The notes under the pieces are model-generated. The model saw only the letters and a program-made list of their open reading frames with translations, did not search any database and had not been told where the DNA came from. A stretch of DNA of 64,000 nucleotides. Source: DASQFQ01 sp963722815. GTDB taxonomy: Bacteria > Actinomycetota > Thermoleophilia > Solirubrobacterales > Solirubrobacteraceae. This document shows positions 37,164 through 46,569 of this stretch, piece after piece. Position numbers and translations under genes: made by a program. Location of the stretch: positions 62,001-126,000 of the forward strand of contig CAVROM010000003.1 in NCBI GenBank assembly GCA_963722815.1, in the 5' to 3' direction. Positions within the stretch are counted from its first letter, which is position 1; the number at the start of each line of letters is the position of its first letter.

Positions 37164-37688
37164 TTAGGGCCGCCCGATCACGCAAACCGCGGGAACGGGG
37201 CGGAGCTCCTTGAGCAGCACTTGGCTCACGGAGAACTCGGCGAGCCGGATCCTCTCGACCAGCCGGTCCGCGAGGTCGCGGGCTCGGCCGGACGGCGTGT
37301 GGCGGGCGTCCCAGAAGAGATACACCGTTCCATCGGGGGCAAGCTGCCGTCCGACGATCCCCAGCGCCTTCCCCGGCTGGAGCCAGAACGGCGCGACGTT
37401 GAACGCGAAGACCTTGTCGAATCGCTCGTCCTCGAAGGCCGCCTCCTCGAGTGCGGCCGTCTTCAGCACCGCCCTGCCTCCCCAGACGTGGTCGCGATTC
37501 CTCTGCGCTGCCATCTCGATCATCTTCTTCGAGCGATCGATGGCGGTGATCCGTCCGCTGGTGAGCCGCTCGCACACCAGCGATACGGCCACGCCATGCC
37601 CGCAGCCGACCTCCAACACGCGATCGGCTGGGTCGAGCGCCAAGGTGTCCACCGCCCACACGAACCGTGCCGAGGGCTTACTCGCCAT
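37164..37688 (-). CDS. Class I SAM-dependent methyltransferase
   Basis: 174 residues. Motif I VLEVGCGHGVAVSLVCERL binds SAM; ITAIDRSKKMIEMAAQRN holds the acidic ribose contact; FDKVFAFNVAPFWLQPGKAL and VGRQLAPDGTVYLFWDARHT follow the Rossmann order. ATG 37688 is chosen because family members begin near KPSARFVWAVDTLALDP. The frame is open further upstream into the IS1182-type element, whose end lies 103 bp away, so a read-through fusion is possible. Substrate unknown. Confidence 0.8.
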   Translation of the reverse strand: MASKPSARFVWAVDTLALDPADRVLEVGCGHGVAVSLVCERLTSGRITAIDRSKKMIEMAAQRNRDHVWGGRAVLKTAALEEAAFEDERFDKVFAFNVAPFWLQPGKALGIVGRQLAPDGTVYLFWDARHTPSGRARDLADRLVERIRLAEFSVSQVLLKELRPVPAVCVIGRP

Positions 37689-37774
37689 CCCTACAGCCAG
37701 CCCTTTCCGAACAGTCCGCCTCGTCGGCCATGTCGTGCGGGCGCCACGTCCGGAATCTACTTCGCGGCCGGATG

Positions 37775-37790
37775 AGTGCTGCTTTGCGCG
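37775..37790. repeat. Left half of a REP-like hairpin split by an IS
   Basis: AGTGCTGCTTTGCGCG. Joined to 42610-42621 with one CGCG copy removed, it gives a hairpin with perfect 9-bp arms AGTGCTGCT / AGCAGCACT. The IS1182-type element inserted in its loop, duplicating CGCG (37787-37790 and 42606-42609). Confidence 0.7.
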
Positions 37791-39343
37791 GAGGGTGTCG
37801 CGGAAGGGTGTGTGAGTGTCGGGAGGGTCGGCGCGGTCGCGAGACGGGTGCTCGTCGCGCGGGGGGATGGCCAGGCCGTTTCGCAACCCCGCCAAGTCGC
37901 AGCCTGTCTGTCGGCGCTGTCCCCCGGACGGTCGGGCGATGGCGAGTTGGTGTCGGTGGAGTTTGAGCAGGTTGTGGGTCGCGGTGAGCAGCCGCCATTC
38001 CGACCTGACGGCTGATCTGCCGCGGCGCTGGAAGCGGTCGGCGCCGCGGTTGGATTTGATCTGGCCGAAGACGGGCTCGACGCTGCCCTGGCGCTTGAGG
38101 TAGAGCTGCTTTGCCCCAGTCGGTCGCGAGCACCGCGCGGGCGAAGTCATAGCGGCCGCCGCGCCGGCCAGGGCCGCGGCTCTTTGCGGCGGTCGGCGTC
38201 GGGGGCGACGAGCGTCGGGATGCCCTCGCCGCAGAGCGTCTCGATCGCGTCGTTGGTCCAGTAGCCGGCGTCGGCCAACACCACCCCAGGCGCTTCGGTG
38301 ACGCCTGCCGTCTCGAGTTCGCCGATGGCGGTCTGGATCATCGGCTGCAGGTTGGCGGTGTCGAGCGACTCGGTGCTGATCTCGGCGGCGAGGATGATCT
38401 GGCCTTCGCCGACGACGGCTTGGGCGTTGTAGCCCTGCACCCACCCGCGCGTGGTCTTGAGGTTGCGCGAGTCCGGGTCGGTGACGTTGATCTTGCCCGC
38501 CGGCTCGGAAGGCAGCGGGTAGGGCTTGATGTTCTGCCGCGCGCCGACCATCCGCCGCGACCCGTCGCTGGCGACCCGGCCGCGTGCCAGGCGGCGTGCT
38601 CGCTGACGACGTGGCGCTCGAGCTCCCAGTCCTGCCGGAGCCGGCGCCGGCACTCAACCAGCCGCTCGCTGCGATCGCGCGGGATCTTCCTTGGCCTGCG
38701 CGGCGCGCTCGGCGTCCAGCGCCTGCTTGGCCTCGCGCAGGACCTTGCGGCGATCACCGCTCGTGCGCAGCCCCTCGGGCAGCTCGTCGCCGCGCGCCTC
38801 GCCAAACAACTCGTCCTCGGCGGCGTCGATGCGCGCCGCGTCTTCGAGGATCTCCTGCGCGATCTGCTCGTAGCTGCGCGTCGCGTGATGCGTCGCGGCA
38901 GCGGCGATCTTCGTGCCGTCGACCGCCACGACGCCGACCTTCACCAGGCCACTGCGCGCGCAGAGCGCCAACACCTCACCGAACAGCCCGGCGATCGCCG
39001 CCTCGTGCCGAACCCGGAAGCGCGCGATCGTGGCGTGATCGGGCGCGTGGTTGGCGGTGATGACACGAAACGCGACGTCGTCGTGGCAGCGCCGCTCGAT
39101 CGCCCGCGACGACCGCACCCCGATCGCGTAGGCGTAGACGAACAGCGCAACCATCATCGCCGGATCGTGCGCCGCGCGACCCCACCCGTCCTCGCGATAG
39201 GACGCAAGAAACGCCGCGAGATCCATCTCCTCCGCCGCGTCCAACACGAACCACGCGAGGTGCTCCTCAGGCAGCCACTCACGAAGGCTCGGCGGCAACA
39301 ACAGCTCCTGCTCACGATCACACGCGACGAAGTTCTGCGCCAT
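37791..39343 (-). pseudogene. IS1182-family transposase (frame broken)
   Basis: N-terminus MAQNFVACDREQELLLPPSL, HLAWFVLDAAEEMDLAAFLA, PAMMVALFVYAYAIGVRSSR and ERRCHDDVAFRVITANHAPD are diagnostic of IS1182-type DDE transposases; VAVDGTKIAAAATHHATRSY gives the first catalytic Asp and VVLADAGYWTNDAIETLCGE the second; SVEPVFGQIKSNRGADRFQR gives the Glu. Frame slips near 38655, 38590, 38150 and 38115. The normal stop could not be found: in the last frame the reading continues through the terminal repeat into the methyltransferase. A start at 39343 is 17 bp from the IS1380 insertion, which has removed its native promoter. Confidence 0.75.
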
Positions 39344-39573
39344 CACCGAATCGTCTTAACCTCGATCGTGCGTTAGCGCGGTTGTGGATCGATTTCGGCG
39401 TGTGCCGCGGCGTGGTTGTGTGTGTCGCTGATGGCGGCGATGGCGAGCTGGCGCGCCGTCGGCTCGTGGTGGCCGCTGGCGAGTGCTGCTGCCGGGATCG
39501 GTGCGTCGGGCGAGCCGGGCGCGGTGCGCCGGGTTGGGCTCGTGGTCGTCGTGGCCCGGCGTCGGGGTCAGCC

Positions 39574-41092
39574 GAGGATGTCCCGCTCGCCGTGGAACTT
39601 CGTGACGGCGGTCCCTGTGGGTGAATTATCTCAGGCGGGTGAAGCGGCGACCTCCGGCGCCGCGGTCGTCATGGTCGTGTGGGGAGGCGTCGTGGGAGTG
39701 TCGGCGGCGCGCTTGGCGGCCACGTCGCGCTCGACGGCGACGGCGAGCTTGGCGAGGTCGGGGTAGCCGATGATCTTGCGGAACTGCTGCTTGGCTTCGA
39801 GCATGCCGGCGGCCGTCCAGCGCAAGCACATGTCGCCGTTTTGCCAGCGCTTGACGTTGCGGCTGACGCGCCGGACGGTGTCGATCATCGACTCGCACGG
39901 GTTCGTGGAGGCGAGCGTGCGCTTGAGCCGGCCGTGGATGCCCAGGCGCGTCACCGTGAGCGTCTCTTCCATCCCCTCCCTGAGCGACGCGGCGGCACCC
40001 GGGTGGCTGCGGGCGAGCTCGTCGGCGAGCACGCGCAGCTGCTCGAGCGCACGGTCGTGATCCTCGAGCGCCCACGCCGTCCGCAGCCGCCGACGCACCA
40101 GGGGCTGGTCGCGCTCGGGCAGGTGACCGAGCACGTTGCGCTCCTTGTGCCGGACGCAGCGCTGGACCGGGGTGTAGATGCCGAGCACGTCACGGACCGC
40201 CTTGCGCAGCGCCTTGGCGCCGTCGAGGACGACCAGCACGCCCTGCTCGACATCCAGGCCACGCTCGACCAGATTCGCGAGCAGCGTGGTCGTGACCGTG
40301 GCGTTCTCGGTCGAGCCGTCCCACAGCCCGAGCGGATGCTTGACGCCGTCGGTGTCGATCCCGAGCGCGACGACGCAGCAGCGGCCCTTCAGATCGATCC
40401 CGTCAAGCATCAGCACCGCCAGGCGCAGGTCACCCAGCGGGCGCGACATCAGCTCGATCAGGTGCTCGCGCGTGCGCGAGACGAACTCACGGCTGACCGC
40501 CGACTTCGAGGTCGACCTTGAGAGCTCGTCGATCTCGGACCCGACCGGCTCACCGGTCCTGGCGTAGCGACGCGTCGAGACACCGGCCAGCATCCGCTCG
40601 AGCATCACGTCAGACAGCCGGTCGCGCGCGGCGAAGTGCGCGTAGCTCGCCAGCTCGACCTCGTGCTCGCCGTCGGCGCTGCGGGCCCGCGGCCGGCTCA
40701 CCGGCACGCGCCGGCCGCCGAGCGTGACCTCACCACCCTCGTGCCCGTGACGCACCGCGCTGCGATCCGGCAGATGCTTGCCCTTCGGGCCCACCACCTC
40801 GTCGACCTCGGCCTCCATCAGCTCGTGCAGGACACCGAGCCCGACACCCACGCTCAGCGCCAGCAACCCTTCCTTCGCGATGCCGGCCAGCTCACCGAGC
40901 GCCTCAAGCACCGACTCGGGCAGCCCCTCGATGCTCTGCTCGTTCGCCGCGACCGACGCGGCCGATACCGTCCTCATGCGGTTGGTCCTCCTGTCCTCGT
41001 GGACTTGGTTTCGCACCCATCACGGTCCCAACGGGACCGGACGGGGCGGGAGGACCGCCGCCATCAAGTTCTACGAGCTACGGGACAACCTC
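39574..41092 (-). mobile_element. IS256-family element, copy 2 (intact)
   Basis: 1519 bp. Ends GAGGATGTCCC and GGGACAACCTC within ~39-bp imperfect terminal repeats, flanked by the 8-bp duplication GGTCAGCC (39566-39573 and 41093-41100). It inserted at the 3' end of the IS1380 transposase gene; the stop codon TGA of that gene (41095-41097) lies inside the right-hand duplication, so the gene survived. Confidence 0.88.
39631..40977 (-). CDS. IS256-family (Mutator) transposase, intact
   Basis: 448 residues. ATG 40977 is chosen over an upstream in-frame codon because AGGAGG lies 9 bp before it. Catalytic residues: D in AVLMLDGIDLKGRCCVVALG, D in VLVVLDGAKALRKAVRDVLG, E in ASTNPCESMIDTVRRVSR. VQRCVRHKERNVLGHLPE is the conserved Mutator region. 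No frame breaks, so it may be active and could serve the decayed copy at 33289-34803. Confidence 0.93.
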   Translation of the reverse strand: MRTVSAASVAANEQSIEGLPESVLEALGELAGIAKEGLLALSVGVGLGVLHELMEAEVDEVVGPKGKHLPDRSAVRHGHEGGEVTLGGRRVPVSRPRARSADGEHEVELASYAHFAARDRLSDVMLERMLAGVSTRRYARTGEPVGSEIDELSRSTSKSAVSREFVSRTREHLIELMSRPLGDLRLAVLMLDGIDLKGRCCVVALGIDTDGVKHPLGLWDGSTENATVTTTLLANLVERGLDVEQGVLVVLDGAKALRKAVRDVLGIYTPVQRCVRHKERNVLGHLPERDQPLVRRRLRTAWALEDHDRALEQLRVLADELARSHPGAAASLREGMEETLTVTRLGIHGRLKRTLASTNPCESMIDTVRRVSRNVKRWQNGDMCLRWTAAGMLEAKQQFRKIIGYPDLAKLAVAVERDVAAKRAADTPTTPPHTTMTTAAPEVAASPA

Positions 41093-41094
41093 GG

Positions 41095-42447
41095 TCAGCC
41101 GACGGGTGGTGGGAGTGCTCGTAGGCGCGCGAAGGCGGCGGCGAGTTGGCTGGCCCAGGGCCAGGTGGCTTGCAGGCGCAGCGTGGCTTGGCGGGCGTGG
41201 AAGGCGAGTCGGCCGGCGGTGTGCAGCAGCCGGTAGCGCAGCGTCTTGGGCTCGCAGCTCGCCAGCTCGCCGTGCAGGCACAGGGCCTGGGTCCAGACGC
41301 TGAGGTCTTGGGCGATCATCGAGAGCTCGAGCCAGACGGCGTTGAGCGCGAACTCGCGGAACGGGAGGTTCTCCAGGCCGGTCTGCTTGGCGGCGCGGAC
41401 GCGGTCCTCGGCGTTGGCGCGGCCGCGGTGCAGGCGCTCGAGCTCGACCGCGTCGCCGGTCAGGTCGGTCAGCGTGGCCTGGAAGCGGTGCCCGTCGACG
41501 TCGGTAAACGACAGCTGCGCGCCCGGGTGCGGGCGCTCGCGGCGCACGATCACGCGCGAGCGCTCGGGCCAGTCATAGAACTCGAGCAGGCCGGTGATCT
41601 CGGCGACCTGCGCCCCGTCGCGCTGCTCGCCGTTCTGGCGCAGCGCCGGCCGCCACGCGTGTTCGGGCAGCGAGAGGATCGCGCGGCGCACCTGTTTGGT
41701 CAGATCGAACCCGACCAGGTAGGCGATCTTGGCGTCGCGCGCGGCCTCGCAGAGCGCGAGCGCCGAGCCGGCCGAGTCGGTGCGCAGCACGATCTCGGTG
41801 TCCAGGTCGGCGACGACCTCGCGCGGGAGCTGCTCGAGCGCCTGCTCGAGCACCGCGATCTGATCGGCCGCGCCGTGCGCCGGCGCGTTGCCCGGGCGCA
41901 GCATCCCGGCCAGCGCCTCGCGGCTCGCGTCCAGGTAGGCCAGCAGCGGGTGAAAGCCGAAACCGCCCTTAAAGTTGACCGCCGCGCCCTCCTTCTCGGT
42001 GTGGGCGCCGATCAGCGTCGCGTCGACGTCGATCACGATCCGCTCCGGCCGCGCGCCCAGCTCCCACGCGCGCGCCCGGGCGCGGGCCCGCGCCGCGCGC
42101 AACGCCTCCAGCGCCGCCGGCTCGCCGGCGATCCGGTCGATCAGCCGAAACGCCGTCGTGTCCGAGGCGACGGGTCCGAACAACGGCTGCTGGTCGCGCA
42201 CCGCGCGCAGGTCCGACAGGCAGTCGCCGCCGTCGGCCAGCATCACCGCCAGATCCCGGACCACACGGCCCGGATCGTGCCTGCGCCGCCGCTCGCGCAA
42301 CCCCGCCAGGGCACGCGAGAGCTCACGCGTCAGCCCAGTCCGGTCAGCGACCTCGGCCACCAACGCCGCGCCCGCGTGCGACACCAACCCCGCTCCATCC
42401 GACGTCACATCTACGGTCAACGAGCGTCCTTCACGCAGCACCCGCAA
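41095..42447 (-). CDS. IS1380-family transposase
   Basis: 450 residues in one frame from TTG 42447. DDE-type transposase: VSHAGAALVAEVADRTGLTR, then RIVIDVDATLIGAHTEKEGA (first Asp), ADLDTEIVLRTDSAGSALAL (second Asp), HRGRANAEDRVRAAKQTGLE (Glu region with the IS1380 spacing). The last residues (RLRALPPPVG) end at TGA 41095-41097, inside the 8-bp duplication made by the IS256 insertion. It therefore still encodes a full protein even though the element is interrupted before its left terminal repeat. Confidence 0.9.
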   Translation of the reverse strand: MRVLREGRSLTVDVTSDGAGLVSHAGAALVAEVADRTGLTRELSRALAGLRERRRRHDPGRVVRDLAVMLADGGDCLSDLRAVRDQQPLFGPVASDTTAFRLIDRIAGEPAALEALRAARARARARAWELGARPERIVIDVDATLIGAHTEKEGAAVNFKGGFGFHPLLAYLDASREALAGMLRPGNAPAHGAADQIAVLEQALEQLPREVVADLDTEIVLRTDSAGSALALCEAARDAKIAYLVGFDLTKQVRRAILSLPEHAWRPALRQNGEQRDGAQVAEITGLLEFYDWPERSRVIVRRERPHPGAQLSFTDVDGHRFQATLTDLTGDAVELERLHRGRANAEDRVRAAKQTGLENLPFREFALNAVWLELSMIAQDLSVWTQALCLHGELASCEPKTLRYRLLHTAGRLAFHARQATLRLQATWPWASQLAAAFARLRALPPPVG

Positions 42448-42605
42448 GGTGACCCTCCAAGCCCGGGATCAAGGACCTTCAGCAAGCCCAAGAATCCCGG
42501 CCCCACCGGACGTTTCAGACGCCCCGACACCGTCGGGGCGTCTGCGTTAACGCACGATCGAGGCTTAAACCCGCCGGACACCACCCCGGTTTGTGCGACA
42601 CCCTC

Positions 42606-42621
42606 CGCGACGAGCAGCACT
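42606..42621. repeat. Right half of the split REP-like hairpin
   Basis: CGCGACGAGCAGCACT: the second CGCG copy followed by the arm AGCAGCACT, partner of 37775-37783. Confidence 0.7.
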
Positions 42622-42638
42622 GAGTGGCGCGGATGCGA

Positions 42639-42670
42639 CCAGTGCTCCGCGTGCCTCGATGGAGCACTGG
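42639..42670. repeat. Perfect hairpin CCAGTGCTCC / GGAGCACTGG
   Basis: 10-bp perfect arms with a 12-base loop, 20 bp beyond the split hairpin. Its arms carry the AGTGCT / AGCACT core of the dispersed family but its loop differs. Confidence 0.6.
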
Positions 42671-42836
42671 TTCCTAACAAGCTGCAACGCCCTCCGTGCT
42701 GCTGCTTTTCTCGCAACGCGGCGGTGCAATCGCGCGACATCGCGCTCCGGGTCCAGGCCGACCGATCCGCCTCCGCGCGGAGCGTGGATCGGGGGCAGGT
42801 GCTGCGGACCGCCGAAGCGGTCCGCAGCGTGAGAGC

Positions 42837-44426
42837 TCAGCGGATCCGGATGGGGCCGTTGATGGCGTCGGCCTTCCTGATGAGGCGAGCGAGCGGCACG
42901 CGCGCGCTGCTTCGCGCCCTCGCTCGCGCGGCGGCGGCGGCGTTGGCGGCCGGGCGGAACGCCGTTGAGAACACGTCCGTGCGGTTGCCGAGGTTACCGC
43001 TGTTGGCGGTCGCGAACACCGACGTGAACGCGCGCGGGGTGGCGGTCAGGCCGGTGTAGTCGCCGACGAAGAACCCGAGCGCGTCGGGTGCCGTGCGCAT
43101 GTCGAACGCGCGCGGCGTCAGCCGCTCGCGGGGCGCGAACGTCGCTCCCGCGTCGCGCGACGTCGTGGCCCAGTGGTCCGTGTCCAGCGTGCCGCCGGAC
43201 GGGTCGTCGCGGCTGAAGTCGTAGTACGTCACCGCGACATGCCCGCGGTCGTTGACCTCCACGGAGCCGGTGAACGCCTGGGTCAGCTTGTTCTCGCTCA
43301 CCCGCCGCGGGTCGGTCCAGCTGCGGCCACCGTTGGTCGAGTCGGCGATCACGATCTGGTCGTTGAAGTACGGCAACGGCGCGGCGAGCGTGAAGCGGAT
43401 GTCCTGCCACACGACGTGCAGGTCGTCGGACCCTCGCCGCGGGTCGGCGGCCACGTCCGGAATCAGGTCGCCGGTCCGCACCGGATGGCCGTCAGAGGGA
43501 TCGATGACGCCTTGCCCTTGCAGGGCGCTGCTGAACAGCACGTCGACGATCACCGGGTCCGACCAGGTCACGCCGCGGTTCGTCGAGCGCTGCACCGCCA
43601 CCAGCGCCAGCCCGTTGTCGATCAGGTTGAAGGTATTGACCAGCACGCCATTGCCGAGCACGACGATCTGATTGCCGAGCGTCTGTACGTTGCTGTTGTC
43701 CGGGAAGTCGAGGATCGTTCGCGTCGGCTCCCAGGTACGGCCCCCGTCGGTCGAGCGCGCGAACAGCGTGTCGCCGGAGAACGGCGATGCCGGGTCGGCC
43801 GGGTTCTGGACCTGCAGGCGATCCCAGACCGCGTAGACGAACCGGTCATTGCCGGGGTCGGCCGTGATCGACTCCTTGTCGTTGAAGAGCTCCGCCGTGG
43901 TGTCCTTCTGCAGCGTTGTGATGCGGCCCCAACTGCGGCCGCCGTCACGCGAGCTGGAGACCAGCACCGCGCTGGTCGGGTCCGAGTCGTTGATCGAGAG
44001 CGCGATCTGGTGCGCCGAACCGTCCGGACCGATGCTCACCCACGGGTCCGACGCGCGCTCGTAGTCACCGCCGTTGGCGGGATTGCCGCCCGCACAGCGT
44101 GTGAACGGCGGCGGAGTCGGTCGCCGCCACGACTCACCGCGGTCGAACGAGATCCCGGTCAGCAGACCCTGCGCGCCGCCGTTGGACCAACGATCCTGTT
44201 GCCAGACCGCGATCAGGTTGCGCCGCATGGCCGGGTTGGAGCTCACCCACGGCTCGACCTCGGCGTTGCGGAACAACGTGCCCGTCTGCGTGGCGCCGTT
44301 GCAGCCGGCAGCGAACGGAGACGGCCCGGTGATCCGGCTCAGCGACCCCGACTGCCCCCACGCGGGCGCCGCCCCTCCGACACCGACGAGCACCACAGCG
44401 ACGAAGAGTGCCGAGAAACCCCGCAT
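42837..44426 (-). CDS. Secreted Asp-box (sialidase-like) beta-propeller protein
   Basis: 529 residues. ATG 44426 has GGAGGGG upstream and gives a signal peptide (MRGFSALFVAVVLVGVGGAA, cleavage near PAWG-QSG). At least six Asp-boxes (S-x-D-x-G-x-x-W) are seen: SFDRGESW, SSRDGGRSW, STDGGRTW, STNRGVTW, STNGGRSW and SRDAGATF. This is a six-bladed propeller as in sialidases and sortilin-like proteins. I do not see the arginine triad of true sialidases, so enzyme activity is uncertain. The C-terminus is Arg/Ala-rich (ARARARSSARVPLARLIRK). Single gene, probably exported. Confidence 0.8.
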   Translation of the reverse strand: MRGFSALFVAVVLVGVGGAAPAWGQSGSLSRITGPSPFAAGCNGATQTGTLFRNAEVEPWVSSNPAMRRNLIAVWQQDRWSNGGAQGLLTGISFDRGESWRRPTPPPFTRCAGGNPANGGDYERASDPWVSIGPDGSAHQIALSINDSDPTSAVLVSSSRDGGRSWGRITTLQKDTTAELFNDKESITADPGNDRFVYAVWDRLQVQNPADPASPFSGDTLFARSTDGGRTWEPTRTILDFPDNSNVQTLGNQIVVLGNGVLVNTFNLIDNGLALVAVQRSTNRGVTWSDPVIVDVLFSSALQGQGVIDPSDGHPVRTGDLIPDVAADPRRGSDDLHVVWQDIRFTLAAPLPYFNDQIVIADSTNGGRSWTDPRRVSENKLTQAFTGSVEVNDRGHVAVTYYDFSRDDPSGGTLDTDHWATTSRDAGATFAPRERLTPRAFDMRTAPDALGFFVGDYTGLTATPRAFTSVFATANSGNLGNRTDVFSTAFRPAANAAAAARARARSSARVPLARLIRKADAINGPIRIR

Positions 44427-44680
44427 AACCCCTCCAAACCTCGATGTGTTGGCCCCGCGCGCCGCGCGCCGAGGCACACGGAGGAAGCCCCGCGACACTA
44501 CTCCCGGCGAGCGGCATCGTCCACCGGTCGCGGCCGGTTTGCGCGGACACGCGCCGTGAGTGGCCAGACCGAAGCGAGCCGTCGCGAATCCCCTCTGCAG
44601 ACCTGCGCTCCGGAGCACGAGTCCGCGTCCCGTCCGGCGCTGACTCGCCGCTCCTTCAGCGTGAACGGGGCACTACCGCA

Positions 44681-44710
44681 GAGTGCTCCTTACGCCTGCC
44701 ACCAGCACTC
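44681..44710. repeat. REP-like hairpin
   Basis: GAGTGCT-N16-AGCACTC, same arms and same 16-base loop length as the copy at 35998-36027, but a different loop sequence. Confidence 0.6.
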
Positions 44711-44727
44711 CGCCTTGCCGGCCGCGT

Positions 44728-44757
44728 GAGTGCTGCTTTGCGCGAAACGGAGCACCC
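44728..44757. repeat. REP-like hairpin with TTTGCGCGAAA loop
   Basis: GTGCT (44730-44734) pairs with AGCAC (44751-44755); GAGTGCTGCTTTGCGCG is identical over 17 bases to the left half of the hairpin interrupted by the IS1182-type element. Confidence 0.6.
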
Positions 44758-45021
44758 GTTGTGGTTAGGGCCGCTGCTGCCGCGCGGGCCGCGATGCACT
44801 AGCGCCGGCGAGTCAGATCTGCCGACACGGCGAGTGCTACTCATCGCCCGTCGCGACCATCGTCCAGCGGGCAGCCGCCCGATGACCGTGCGCCTCAGGA
44901 GGGCAGATACCCTTGGCGCGACGGTAGTTCCGCTGCACGTAGATCGCGCGCGGCAGAGCTCAATCGCGGGTTCGCTAGCAAGTTTCTCGTCAGTCGCGCC
45001 GTTTGGGCTGACAATTCCCGT

Positions 45022-46569
45022 ATGGCGCAGACCCGCCGGGTTCTCACGCGCGATGTGTTCATCTGCTTCTCGAAGGCGCGGCCAGGCGAAGCCAAGGTGG
45101 CGATCGGCCTGAAAGATGTCCTCGAACAGCATGGCCTGTTCGCGTTCGAGTACGAAGACTGGAGCTGGGTTGGGGGCGATCTCAGCTTCGAGGCCGACAT
45201 CGATCGCCGCACGCTGCGGCGGATGCTTACGAGTTCTTTGGTCGTCGTCCTGATCTCACCGCACGACGGTGAAGCGAGCTCCGGTGTCCAGACGGAGATC
45301 GCCGAGCTGCGCACGAGCGGCAGCCCCGTGATTCTGCTGCACTGGTCCCCCGCAGGGTGGCATCCGCTCCTCGAGCCCGAACGGCTCGAGGACCTGAACC
45401 TCATCTGGTCGTACGAAGGAACGTCGACGCTCGACTGTGACGTAGCGGACAATCAATGCGAGTTCATCTCCGAACAATTGGCCCAAGCGGCCTGGCTCGC
45501 CTGTCAGCTGCAGCACCTGAAGGTCGACCACGCAACGACCGCTGGGCCGTTGCTGGCGTCGATCCCCGACACATCGTCGCATCCGCTGCTGAACTTCCGG
45601 CTGCAGCGGACGGCGGAGGATGTGACCGCAGCGGACGAAGACGTCGACGTCGCGTCACTCGCGGCTGCGATCGCCGCACGAGCGACGTCGGATGCACTGC
45701 GCCACTTCGTCAGCTTCTGGCGCGGCGGCAACGACCTGATGGCGGCCACCCTGGCACAGCAGACGAAATTCTCGTTGATCCGGCCGCTGCAAACGTTTGC
45801 CGCCGTGGGCGAGGCCCTCGCTGACGCCGCGGACGAGCAACTGGGATCTCGCGATCACTCTGGCGCGGCGCTCAAAGCGCGCGGCCTGATGCTCGTTCGG
45901 CTGAACCGCGTCGACGAGGCGATCGCCACACTCACGCAGGCGCTCGAGCGCGTGCCCGAGAACGAGCGCTACGAAGTTCTGCAGGTGATGGGCCTCGCCT
46001 ACGAGCAGACGGATTGCAAGGCTGCCATCGATAGCCTGACGTCCGCGATTGCATGCGCGCCCGATCCTGAGCTTGCCTGCGGGCTGCGCTCGAACCGCGG
46101 CGTGCTGCGGCTCAAGGCCGATCAGCGGCGGCCGGCGATCGAAGACTTCTCGTTCGTCATCGACACGACCACCAATATCGCGCTGCGGCTGAGCGCGCTC
46201 CGCTCTCGCGCTCGCATCCGCGCGGAACTGCACGACACGGACGGCGCGATCGCTGACTTCACGCAGTTGCTCGAAGACGCCGACAGCAGCCCGCGAATGG
46301 CGGTTTCAGCGTGGATGGATCGCGGGGCCCTCTATAACGCTCAGCATCGCCGCGGCGAAGCGGTCGCGGATTGGACGCGAGCGATCGACGCCGCCGACGT
46401 CACGGCACTGCAACGGTTCCGAACGCTCGAAGCGCGCGCGCAGGTGCTCGAGGAATCGGGCCAGAAACTGGCCGCCGCCGCGGATTGCGAGGCGATGGCT
46501 CAATACACCAACGCCGCGCGCGAGTATCGCGAGGAGCTGCGACAAAAGGCGGCGCAGCTGCGGCGATGA
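45022..46569 (+). CDS. TIR-domain protein with C-terminal TPR array
   Basis: 515 residues. The N-terminal TIR domain (about 10-150) begins RDVFICFSKARPGEAKVAIG, has WSWVGGDLSFEADIDRRTLR and SSLVVVLISPHDGEASSGVQ, with E92 (QTEIAEL) in the position of the catalytic glutamate of NAD-cleaving TIRs. A middle helical part (about 155-260) leads into TPR-like repeats (ALKARGLMLVRLNRVDEAIA, then LQVMGLAYEQTDCKAAIDSL and MDRGALYNAQHRRGEAVADW). This architecture suggests a sensor-effector in an immune or cell-death response. No clear ribosome site, so it may be leaderless. Two related genes follow. Confidence 0.82.
   Translation: MAQTRRVLTRDVFICFSKARPGEAKVAIGLKDVLEQHGLFAFEYEDWSWVGGDLSFEADIDRRTLRRMLTSSLVVVLISPHDGEASSGVQTEIAELRTSGSPVILLHWSPAGWHPLLEPERLEDLNLIWSYEGTSTLDCDVADNQCEFISEQLAQAAWLACQLQHLKVDHATTAGPLLASIPDTSSHPLLNFRLQRTAEDVTAADEDVDVASLAAAIAARATSDALRHFVSFWRGGNDLMAATLAQQTKFSLIRPLQTFAAVGEALADAADEQLGSRDHSGAALKARGLMLVRLNRVDEAIATLTQALERVPENERYEVLQVMGLAYEQTDCKAAIDSLTSAIACAPDPELACGLRSNRGVLRLKADQRRPAIEDFSFVIDTTTNIALRLSALRSRARIRAELHDTDGAIADFTQLLEDADSSPRMAVSAWMDRGALYNAQHRRGEAVADWTRAIDAADVTALQRFRTLEARAQVLEESGQKLAAAADCEAMAQYTNAAREYREELRQKAAQLRR

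Larger units (their letters stand above)
39360..42563 (-). mobile_element. IS1380-family element, split by an IS256 copy
   Basis: Terminal repeats CCTCGATCGTGCGTTA at 39360 and its reverse complement ending at 42563, flanked by CTTAA duplications (39355-39359 and 42564-42568). Subtracting the inner IS256 and its 8-bp duplication leaves 1677 bp, the usual IS1380 length. It sits 17 bp upstream of the IS1182 transposase. Confidence 0.85.
37791..42605 (-). mobile_element. IS1182-type element carrying a nested IS1380 and IS256
   Basis: Terminal repeats GAGGGTGTCGC (37791-37801) and GCGACACCCTC (42595-42605), flanked by CGCG duplications. Removing the inner IS1380 unit and its 5-bp duplication leaves about 1606 bp, a normal length for this family. 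Its transposase reads on the minus strand. Confidence 0.8.
44427..45021. other. 595-bp intergenic region with two hairpins
   Basis: No gene supported. It contains two members of the dispersed hairpin family (44681-44710 and 44728-44757) and the presumed divergent promoters of the Asp-box protein and the TIR-TPR gene. Confidence 0.5.

Noticed and set aside
42837..44426. Calling the Asp-box protein a true sialidase
   Set aside because: Six Asp-boxes are clear, but the catalytic arginine triad and Tyr/Glu pair were not identified.
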